In this document: piece after piece, positions 50,301 to 62,300 of the stretch
Position numbering within the stretch: the first letter of the stretch is position 1
How the letters are laid out: every line of letters begins with the position of its first letter
Assembly: GCA_900618425.1 (NCBI GenBank)
Contig: UZAN01039865.1
Location: 40,350 to 104,349, forward strand
Length of the DNA stretch: 64,000 nucleotides
Direction: 5' to 3'
DNA from: Echinostoma caproni
Taxonomy: Eukaryota > Platyhelminthes > Trematoda > Plagiorchiida > Echinostomatidae
Made by a program: the position numbers and the translations under genes
The notes under the pieces: generated by a model
Database searches by the model: none
The model's input: only the letters and a program-made list of their open reading frames with translations
Told to the model about the DNA's origin: nothing

Positions 50301-53300
50301 TCCATGCCCGGTGCACATATGCCAAGTACTGCAGCACTGAGTGGTCTCATGGCTGCATCCCTTCCACTCACTCAAGCAGGTCAGTCTGGATCCAGATTTC
50401 AGTTTCTATGCATTATGGTAGATTTGTTTTGTTGGTTGTAATAAATGGTACATAAATGTAATCATATATATGCATATCGCTTAACAATACGAAGAACCTA
50501 CTTTTCCTCTCCCTTGAGAAACCAATATAAATACAATGCGCACAATACGTGGTAGTTAATCACATTCAATTTAATCTCTGTCTGTCATTTCGTATGACGA
50601 TATTTCTCTGAAACTTCTCTCTGATGGTAAAATTTGTCTGGTGAAAATCTTCTGATTTACTGCATGATGAACACCTCTCACCTGGTTATATGTATCTTGT
50701 GCCTGATTCCTGTTTCCATGCGTTCACAACTGCCCACCTATTATCAGTAGTACTGCTCAAAGCAACAACTGGTGTACAATGACCATCAAAATGTCATACT
50801 TATAACTCTTTTGTCGGGGAGCTACCGGATTTCAAACAACCCAGCATGTTTCCCTTTGAATGATGAAATCGATCTTATCGCAGCCTGTATTGTGAGCAAT
50901 GCACGAAAAACCAGCGATAGTCAAGCTGTTGTCATCAAACGTGGTGAAGAAGGTTTGTGTTATATTGTCAGCTATTCCTAATTGTAAATTAATTTCTTCT
51001 AGGGACATACCTAGTTACCGTTTCGGTTGGCAATGAGGTTGCCACTGTTATCAATCGGGAACATAAAAGTTTACTTGTGCGGTGTCTGATGGGCCATAAA
51101 ATTGAAGACTGTACAGGTCACGTTCGGCCGGAAAACGCATTTTGGAATAGGGCGAGGCGGATCAAAGCTCCGAAATATATTTCGAAGTGGTTACCTCATA
51201 GAAGCCGCACGTCTGAGCTGAGGAACTATCATGTCCGTCGGGATAAATTCCACCACTTTGGTCAGCTGCGTCTCATTTGGCCGTTTCTCGTTGGTTGCTC
51301 NNNAGTACGGAGACAACCCGCTCGACTGGGGTACAAGTGGTGTGAGTGATTTGTAATGGAGGCCTAAAATCCATGAGCAAACGACGCACGATATTAGAAA
51401 ACAACTACTCCGTAGTTGCAACGCGAGATCAACCGAACGGATATAAATCAAATTTATCCAATTGGTGGGAAGACACGGATCCTGTGTTTTCATCGTGACT
51501 TAGAAAATGACGAGTGTGCTCCGAGTGAGCCAGGGTCAGTAGTCGGAGAACGTTGGAAACATCTCCTGCACCAAAACTTCCCTGAAACTGCATGGTTTTC
51601 ATGATATTGATTTTGAAGTCAGCCAAAATAAATTTCCTTTGAAGTATGAACTACATGATGGGTATGCTACTGTTTCCATTATAATTCGGGTACGAAGCCA
51701 TTATCCATAAGCATAAGAATATGATCATTAAAATATTATAGCGAACTGAATCAATTAGAACGTCTGACCCCAACGCACCATTTTGCTCTTAGCCTATTTT
51801 GATCTCATATCAGGAGCGTTTATGTGAGTGAAGTAATGGCCGTATATTCACCCCAATGACATACAGCTTCAGCTTAATTAAAACGATCAAATGAGACAGA
51901 TGACTGAATTGGGAAAACCGGAGTGGATCGGTCCTACAACCCCACTATGAACTCCATTTCAATTCAGTTTTTTTCATTTTGAATTAGCTTGCATTCGGTT
52001 TCATCTAGGGTTTTTCTTTAGCTAATAAATTTTGCGTGTGCTTGGCTTGTTTGGTATATACACTAAATAGAAGGACAATCAGTTTTCGAATAATGGTATT
52101 TTTAGGATAATCATTGGTCATGCAGTTAGTGATGGTAATCGGACCGCGCATAATCCTGCCAAGGTATACAAGCTAGGTACACTGAATAATTACTCAAATG
52201 ATGTCTACAGTCAGAACACAAAGAAAGAATACAAATTTCCTCTCCCTAAACAACTAACTGTATCTCTATTTTTCCTCTTTTTTCATTAGGTCTCAGTTCC
52301 CTGGCGTCGCCACTCTCTGGCCTTCCAACTGATCCAATATCTCATCTTTATTCCGGTGTACCAGCCTATGGACTTGGTAAGTCTATTCTTATGTTTAAAA
52401 TTTCGAGCGCGATTGATATGAAATAAACTTATTATTTGTTGATTTGGACTAACCATCAATCAATCTTTATCTTCCTGCACAATCCTCAGTTCATCCACTC
52501 TACCATACTACACTCGAGAATCACAATGGATCCAACTTTCTCTCTTCTGAGACCTTATCAGTGGTGCATATCTATCACCTCTTTTGGTCTTTGAACTCCA
52601 AACCCCTGGTCTGGAAGACAGGTGTGACCAGAATTACTCATTCATGTTTGTTACGATGTCGTCTTGAAAAATAGTCAGTTAGTTCAGTTTACGTGGGACA
52701 GCAACCAAGATAGATACTGTTGACTGTTTGTTAGCTCCAATCAACAGCCTCCCTCCAAATGAGGTCTTCCTTGCAAATTTGGGTACACTATTCCCCAAAA
52801 CCTGCTAGGCTACATTTTTATTTCACACTTAAATGACAGTTACAACTTTGATCGAGGACAAATATTATTGGTTACTGTATGATTGATCGGTTAGATTTAG
52901 TGAATAGCCGAAAAAGCCTTTTAATCACATCAGACCACTAATCCTGGAATATATGTATTCACCTTTGATGCTAGTAAGTGTAAAAATACACATTAACTTG
53001 TTCCAGATACGCTCTACCATACAGATGTATCACGTGAATAAATTATATATTGGGGAAGAGTGACTAGGTCGTATAGATTCACAGACAATTGGAGTGATTA
53101 TCTGATTTCCTCGGACTATCTTTGATTATGTATAAGAGGCCCTTCCAAAGTATCGACTATATGTTAATGTCTTTGTCTAGTTGAAAGGCAAATAGAAGAG
53201 AAAGTGATACAGTTATTACGATATTAGTCGAGTGGAAAGCGTTCCCCTAAAATCAGATCAAAGACATTCCATTGGAATCCAATTTCTGTTGCTTGACTTC

Positions 53301-56300
53301 CGTACTTTCTGTGTCCATTAATAATTCTTTTGTGGTCCGCCTCCTCTTTCAACCCCCCCCCCCCTCCTCCTCCCCACAAAAAAGATTGCGTAGTTGTCCA
53401 TGTAGATGAACCGAAGCAAAAGATACAACCATTATCTTGTATCGCAGGTTCAACATTCACTGCCAGTTCTGTCTCTCTCTCTCTCTCTGTTTGAAACAAA
53501 TTGTGACCTGTATCCCATATGTTTTGTGTTTTGTCATTTGAGCGTTTCGCATAGACGTTCACTTTTTTCCTTCTTCGCACAGCATACCCTTCTGCTGCAG
53601 CTGCAGCGTCGGCCTTGAATCCGTTTGCCACATTGGCTCAACAGGCATTGACCATGCCAATACAACAGAAGGAGGGAACCAAAGATCTTATCATAACCGG
53701 TATGTAGTCGCGATTTTGTTTTTTACAGGGAACATTGTCATATGACTCATCAGGTTTTGTATGCAGTTTGGTTGTTTTAACCATTTTCAGTCGATGCATT
53801 CACATCCAACAACAGTACAATATACGTGTAGCTTATTAGTTCAGTAATATTATCTGTTGTAGGTGTACTGAGCGTACTTTATTTTACCCGGATGGTGTTC
53901 ACGATGACATTTGATCAGTTTGTCCTAAGTTTTGCAAAACCATATACGTATAGGACACTGCCCTGGAACAAATGGTCTTCCCGGAGTCCACTACGATTTT
54001 TCATAGGTAGGAGAAATTGCGAACGTGGTAGGGAACCACAATGTATCCGGAATACCATACACGTTTTTTCACAAATAAGCTCCAATCGAATTCAGATGAT
54101 TTCGGGACCTGACCTTCATCATAAGTATGGAGGATATTACCCTCTATGCCAAGATGTATTTCATTGTATTTCACGCACATCTGAATGCACACTATGTACC
54201 AAACTAGGTTATTTAGTAATCAACCTGTATGTCATCATATGAAGCTCTCTGTTCTGAAGTCCTCACAAAAGGCGTGCCATTGGATATCTCCTTCGACGGA
54301 ATCGTATCATGAATACCATTGGAATCTATGCTAGATATTTAGAAAAACGATGGAGAAATCAAAAAGTTATGGTTAAATTCTCAATGAATAAAATCATAAG
54401 TTTCTGACTCAATGCTCTATAAACTGTTCCACGTTTGCCTCAATGTCTGGCCTTAGTTGCCACTTTAAAGCCAATATCCACGAGGCTACAATTGAGCATG
54501 GATTAAATCCATTTGTTGGTTCAAGCAATGCATTGCTTTTTTCATGTTCAGAGTGTATGAGTAGTGCTATTTTGATGATATGGTTGCAGATATAACAAGG
54601 ATTTTATCCATACTCTAAAAAACTTCCGTTGAACCCTGATTAAACACTGCCATAGTTGAGCTTCAGTTAATAATAATAATGATCTATGTAGTCATCGACA
54701 CCATGAGTTTCCTGTTGTTGATCATTTAAGAGATCAAACCGGTTGGACTGTGACCAATCAAAATTTAGAATAGGACAACGATTTAATTCACATATTCAAA
54801 TAATGTAAAATAATGTATTAGCTTAATCGTATTTTATTTAGGTTATCTGTAATAATAATAGTAATAATAAAAATTTCTCGGTCACTGGTTTCTCTCATTC
54901 TTTCTGTTCTGTTACCTGAGGTTTATATTGACGCTCTGTGCGACTGCATTCAGTGACAACCCACATTTCTTTTTTCCACCCGCCAACCCCGTTTGATAAA
55001 CTGCAAACAGGCCATCCTATAGCAGGGAACCAACGGTAATTTTTTACAGTGCGTGCGCTTGTGTTGATATTTGTTTGTCTGTCTGTTCGTCCGTCTGTCT
55101 GTCTGGTTGTTTGTATATTGGTATGTATGTCCTAACTGTTACTCCCTGTGTAACAATATTCCAAATTAGAAACACACATGCGCATAGAGACCAAACATGG
55201 ACACAAATGATTTCATCTTTCACAATGGTGACATTCTGCTTACACACACAACGTGACTTGCTATCTAATTACTGGTAATAATTATTCGGTATCCTATCAT
55301 TTTCCTGACTGACTCTTTCCAATATTCATGTGGTTCCATAGCTGTTTTGCGTTGTGCGTCTGAGGCAGCACCGTTCCCAAATATGTATATGTCGGTGTAT
55401 GGATGAGAATGGACATTATTGCATTCCGTGCAGTCTGTGTACGTGTGTAATTGTCTTATTTTTCTTTTCACCTAGCGGTTTACTGTTTCCGGCTTTCTTA
55501 CAACTAGTACCATTGTTCGCGGCCGTCATTTCGTCTTCTGCTTGACCGAACCGGTTCTCATGTACAGGCTGGAAAAGTGGTAAAAACAGTCACCACATCA
55601 TTGCTACCTTGCCTCGAGGCATGTGTCACTTCGATCGATATTAAAACGTTACTGTTGTAAGCGTTATCCGGGGCTCAGGTCAGATAGATGTAAAGTTTGA
55701 ATGAAACGCTAGTTTTTCTAACTGATCCAGGCAGATATTGCTTGTTTAAATGCATTTGTTGTAGTTTCAAGTCAATCAATGTAAAACGTTGTCATTAATT
55801 ATTCCCATTCATTTCTTTCACTCTACTTCAACCTATGTATAACCCTCCACTAGAGTTTTCAATCTCTGATTTATATTAGTTCTATTTGGTTCGCAAAAAA
55901 TTTAAAATTACATTACTGATTTCGAACGATTAATTTGTCACTCTCACACATCGGAGCCAGTACCAACACATGTTTGACGGGATATAGTGCANCCTAGTAC
56001 CAGCCGACCTTCTTCCCCACGACCAAACTTTGTTTGTGAGCTTAGGGAAGGAATATTTGCTCCCACGACGTAGATTCCCTAACGATTCACTCTTCATAAG
56101 CCTCTTGAACCAATTCCAACAACGATTGTAAAGGACAACCGAAGAGCATGCGCCATTGTTGTTTGACTGCTATTTGTCTTATCATCCAACGAAAGAGGAC
56201 ATTCTTTTAGCTGTTTCTCGTATGATGCTGCTTTTCCAGGACAAGTTTCTTTCATCACATGAGTCTGGGACAATCAGGCAGCTTTTTTCGAAGGCTTTTA

Positions 56301-59300
56301 TTTCCGCTCTGAGCCACTTCACCTTGGTGGCATCCCCTTTCCTTTCGGTTGGATTCCGGTTGAATTGAATTGCTATCAACGAACCCATCCCGACGGTAGT
56401 CAAGATAGATCGATTCGATGTTTCCATCACTCCTTGGTTGAATAGAACCAATGGATAAAGTGGAAAACAATCCAGTTTAGCCAATATGACCGTTCCCTGC
56501 AAATAAAAGATTTCCAAATTCCGATGGATACAGCTCATCTTCCCGCACAACCCCGCCCATTCATATAATATCGGGAGAGAATTCTGTTGTTTCAGAACAT
56601 TTCATCTAAAGTGCTTTGCACCAAAGCGATGTGGGTTAGTTCGAAAAGAACAACAACAACATTCAAAGCGACTATTCCCCTGTCCCTTGCTACGCAATGG
56701 ATAGAGTTTTGTATATATTTGCTTTATTTTAGAACTGGGTTTTGGGGGATCATAACACAATTAGTCCTACGGGATCGGTTTTCTAGGATTTGTCTATGCA
56801 ATGCGTGTTCAGCTAGATTGCTGCCATCTGAAAGTGGTGTAAGTCACTGTCACTGGGATGCTTCGTGTTAAGGTTCGCACTTCACCACCAACATCTAACT
56901 GGAGTGGCAAACAACTTCTTTATCGCTCTGTCTAATAACTCATGCAGCCCACAGAGAAACTACGCTTTTAACTACTATTAGTTCCAAGGCTTTTGCAGCC
57001 AGTTCTCTTAAACCAACAGTTTTTGTTATGGAATTTACCATTTTCTATTGATGACGACACTAGGTTGTGGAATTAAGGAATAATTGCCTGCTACATTTGC
57101 CATATACAAAAATCTGGTCGATTGGTCCTAGGTTCGAATCCCTGCCCCCACACACACGTCAGATGAATTTAAAGTTTTCGTACAAATTGAAATATTTATC
57201 GCTGCTCGAAATAACAATTATGCATACTGTCTAATGCGAACCTTAGCTTGACAGTGATCTCGAACAGTCGAGTAGGGTTGTATAGAATAAACGATTCATC
57301 TAATACCATTGTTCAAAACCCATAAGTGACTTGATTATTGTTTTTCTCTAACAAATACCAACAGATTGATGATTGTAACAAATGTAGTCAGGTCATATAA
57401 CGAATTTCTATATTATAGTATCCATCTTGCACTGATGGAAAAAATATGTTTACTCTCTGAATCAGCCGACTATTTCATCATTCTTATTCACTGGTATCAA
57501 CATCCGATCTGGTGTACTATCTCTGTTGTCTTTGTTGTTCTAGCTAGTTATATTAGTTTTCACACGGACGGTGTTAACTGGGCTCTAGACACACTGAGCA
57601 AACAGGCATTACGTTTGCTTCTCCTCTACCTCTCGCTAACTCTCTGACTGAACACAACTATATTCAAACTCCAGCAACTCGTTCCCCATTTATCTTGTTT
57701 CACAACCAGTGGCTTTGTTGTCCGACCTCGTTTGCAGTACCTATGTGTGTGTGTGCGCGTCTATTCGTCACATTGTGGGTGCGTGTATTCGGGCATACCA
57801 TTTTATATTGTCCTCGGAGTTGTCCACAGTGATACTGCTTCGTCATACGGTTCTCTTGCAATTTTGCACGCCGATCCTATTTGTTTTGTCGTTGTAAGTC
57901 TTTTCGGATTAATTGAAGCACTGTCGCGATCTGACAGAGAGTGAAACAAAAAAAGCAAAGCGGAGGAAAAGACGATGAATGGTCAAACTGTGCGCTATCT
58001 AATTGTCTTTGCTCAGTGGGAGTAGAAATCTTAAAAATGACCTTGATGAAGACAAACGTCCCAGCGCCTGTTGTGTACTTAGTTTTAGGAGGAACTCAAT
58101 GTGAAAGTTACTCCTTTTCCTCTTATATTAGTAATTGCTTCAGAAAGCGTACGAGTACATTCCTGGACACGCGAGTGTGCAGAGACGGAAAAATGACAAG
58201 TGTACGTATTATGTGAGCTCGAGGTATGATCAAGCAGGGCAGCTCAGCAGGCAATAAATGGTTGAGCACAGTTAGCTCAGTACTGAAATCTGACTGGCTA
58301 AGGCAAATGGACTAATGCAGTGTGAAGTGCGCGCATGTCTGGTTGAGTCAGAATTAGTCAACTAGTCAATGACGAAATACGCGCATGCAGCAAACTTTTT
58401 AATACATGTTACAGAATCCTAGCAGAGCCAAATGAAACTCACGCTATTCGTGCAATACCTTGAGACGAATACTTAATCAACTAACCTTGGCACACCACTT
58501 GTTCATTATAGACTCGGTGTATCGGATAGAATGTACTCACGTGGATCACACTGCTTCGTTGTGTGCATTGGTGGATTGATCAGCGCTATAGTTCCAAGGT
58601 ACTCAAATAATCTAGCTCTCTATCGATAGATCATTGATTCATATGCTTCTGAGTTCGGACTCCAACACCGTCAGCAACCGAGGCTCGAAACACCTAGTTC
58701 AAAGAATTGTTGTATCGAAAGTCACAAAGTTTTGGGTTCGGAAATCAACAAAATAGGTATTGACAACCAAGTTTGTCATTCTTTTACTGAGAAGCTAGGT
58801 ATTATATGCGAAGTGCTCAGATACTTCGCTGTTATTCCAACTCACGCTTGATAGTGAACTTTGAGATGAAAATACATTGATATCGTGTGTGGGTGACTTT
58901 TTCAGGGTTCCTTACGCTTTGAATATCGCCCTCATAGAGGTTTTGTGTTGCCGTTCAGCGAAAGAGAAATACCTCCAGCTCTTTCCGATTAGGAGTTGAG
59001 AAAGACGCTTATTCTGAGGCCAAGTGATGTGATAATGAGCCAACGCCTACAACAAACATAGCCATAGCCAAAAGCAACTCAAGCTTGTACCCTTTCAATT
59101 TTTGTTGAAGTGCTTGGATAACCAGATTTAATCCCTCATCATTTGGGATGCGCATATCGAAGACGGGTGGGCTGGAGACATGATTACTTGGAGAAAGATT
59201 TTGCCCTAGACTTTTGCTACTCACATACAGAACCGTGCACTCTGGATAGTAATCTGGTTGAAATATCATTGGGTCTAGTTAAGAATGAAGGGATTTCTCA

Positions 59301-62300
59301 TCTACGCACAAAAATGGGCTTGAATGGAGTGTTCACTTCAGCTTGGTAACTGGTACCGATGCCTTGTTCTCAAACAAGTCACAATGTCAAACTGTTTCCC
59401 CTTGGTAAATCGCATAAATATAAGCGTCCAAATTCAGGTTTGTGAGCGTGAAGGGCGTGGAGACCCATATGATCATGTAGCGCGACGATTCATGAAAGAG
59501 TATACGAACTGATGCAAACCGAAGATGAACCGCGCTCAGGGCAGAAAAAAATAAAACGCACAAATTTGACCATTCCTCGTTCAAATCACTTACTCTACTA
59601 AAAATCCATCCCCAAAGGGGAATGAAACAAATCTTTTTATTCATTCTAATTCATTATTACTATTTCTTTTCATATCAAAATCATTACCTCGGTTATAATC
59701 GTCGTTACCACCAACATGGTATCTCACTGTCTTTCGACTGGATGGACAAAGGCCCAGAGGGCTGCAACCTATTCATCTATCATTTGCCCCAGGAGTTTGG
59801 CGACCCCGAATTGGCTCAGATGTTTATGCCGTTTGGCACAGTCATTAGCGCCAAGGTGTACGTGGATCGGGCTACCAATCAAAGTAAATGTTTCGGTAAG
59901 TGTCTCCCTCCCCTCTGTCCTAGTGAGCACGCACGCACTTACACAGGCACAACTACTGCACAACAACTGCAACTACCAACCTAACCAAAACCTTTCTCTA
60001 TCCGTGACCCAATTCCCCATTCACATGTCGCTTGACAAATGCGTGGGTATTCACAATAGACAGACACCAGTAGTGAAGTGCTGTGCGGTGAACTTATTTT
60101 CGGGCATTTCGTTTAAATCTTTCTCTCACATACACGTTCACATGCCCATTCGCTCACTACTACAGACCACTAAAAGCTTATCAGAAGGATATAAGACCAA
60201 TCTGAGCAAGGAGTCGTTTTGTTCCAACGACCACAAATGTGTAAAATGAATGTCTCACATAGTGCACGCTCAGCATCCGTAGCTGCCTCACTGGCCTAAA
60301 ATTGTTTAATTGTTTCTGGCTTGGTGTTTGAGGTGAGATCTTGTTCATTTTCCAAATCAGATTACATGTTACAGCAACAAGGTGTCTCTTCTGATGCGTC
60401 GAGTTTTAAATAACTTTAGGTTTATCAAGTGTGCTGTATCAACGGAAAAGCCTTCGAAGCCTTCTTATGCAACTGTTCGGATCAGTTCCTTAGGAATCAT
60501 CAGTAGTATGGCTCTAATTCGGACGGGTGTAACCTTGAATTCCCTGTATTAACCCCAGGCTAACCCTGATCAGAATACACGCTCTGCGTTAGCAGAAGGA
60601 AAACACTATGTGCTTATTTGCGGTGTCTAGAATGCTGGACGTACCTTCCCCAGAACCGTGTTTTTTTTAAAGAATCTAGTCACCGCCGTCACGATGAGAC
60701 CGCGGCTCAACGTAATGTGATGGCTTGTGCACCTCTGTGACCCAACGAGCTACACAGGATGGCTTTTGTTAAGTTAAAGATTTATTTATACCTGGAAGGT
60801 CAATGGGTAGAGTTCTGACGAAGTTCAGTCTCTTGGTCCTCCAGGTTGAGGGTTCGACTTGAGTTGGCGTCTAAGTCGGTAAACGTGTTAGAGGAGTAAT
60901 TGAATCAAGTAGATAAGCCTCCAATCCATCTTAACCGCTGTCCTTCGATTAGGTTTCTTTCAAAACTAAAGGCTTTGGTTGGGAACCCTAATCGTTCCCC
61001 TGCTTAGCGGTTTAACTCTCTGACAGTTACCGTCCATAAAGCTCCAATGAACACACAATCTAAAAATAAATTCATACTGCAACGGTCGTCGCGCAGGATA
61101 ATCAGATATGCAACAGATATCGATTTCTAAGCAATTCATTATACGCGCCAGACACGCGCATTGACCGACCTGCATCAGAGTCCGTACGTTGAAGCCCCCC
61201 CAGACTGAGAGGTTGATGAGGTTTCAAAATCTGCACTTTATTTACAGGCAAACTATTTACAGGGCTATTTGGCAACGACTTTAGGCGATTGACAACCAAG
61301 TTAGCTGACGGGATGTTAAGGATCAGTAGAAGGGGCAAAAGGAGAGGGTTGGGTATAGAAGATAAAGAGTAAAACAAAGTTTGGGACGTCTGAGTAGTAG
61401 CCCACTTAAAACTATCCGCTCCGTTTTGATGCAGTTGGCAGAATTGAGGGTCCTAGTATGATAAGCCACCTGAGTGACCCGGGTATGTCCTCAAGGTTTT
61501 TCCTTCATACATCAAGAGATGACGTAGTCCGCTCACTGGGTCAGCGTGGTGTAGTAATCGTACTAAACGATAAATCTGAGGCCTCACTGATAGATTGGAT
61601 ACCCGTCAATAGTCGTTTGTGCACAGTGAGACTCCAGGGTTCGGTTAGTGTTTGGAAGGGCAGCAACACCAAGTGTATGTTCATCATTTTCGCATTTGCA
61701 CCAACCAACTGCAGTCCCACTTCACGAAAGGACAAATTTTATGACAGTATCATTCAGTTGAGACGAAACTTTGATGTTATATTGCTGACAGGTGATTTTA
61801 ACGCTCATGATGGAAAACCGAGCTCATCTGAAGCCTGTTTAGGAGGACACCTCGCTCTTCCCGCCCAGCAAACAGACAACGGTGATCGACTACTTCAGTT
61901 CTGCGCGGATCATCGGTTGTTCTCGTCTAGCACCAATTTTTGACAGCTCTCGTCGAACGGCTTCCTGATATTCTAGTTCACCAGGAAGGTTGACTCAAAT
62001 TGACCACATAACTGTAAGCAACCGTTGGCGTGGTTCAGTACAAAATTGCATGTCCTATTGGACCATCTGTATTGAGTCGGATCATGCAGTAGTTCTGACG
62101 CGTTTCACTCTTCGACTCATAGAACATTGGTAGAAATCAACCTCTCAGTTAGTTCATAATCTTCTGCGAGATCGATGATGATGATGATGATGATGTTGCT
62201 GGTGACTAATCGCCAGTATATTTCGTCTTTCTAGCATTTCATACTTTTGTTTTGGCGGATTCTTTCCACCTGAATAACCCATTTACTACATGAGTCGTGC

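Noticed and set aside
53224..53631. Minus-strand 135-codon frame with a Gly run
   Set aside because: The Gly run is the complement of a C/CCT tract upstream of a CELF exon; the frame overlaps that exon in antisense.
57366..57897. Hydrophobic frames that could look like membrane proteins
   Set aside because: T-rich intronic DNA gives Leu, Ile and Phe runs; no recognisable family, and they lie within a CELF intron.
59622..59984. 120-codon frame containing half of RRM3 taken as a complete gene
   Set aside because: Only 59752-59895 is exon; both sides are intron by splice signals and family comparison.
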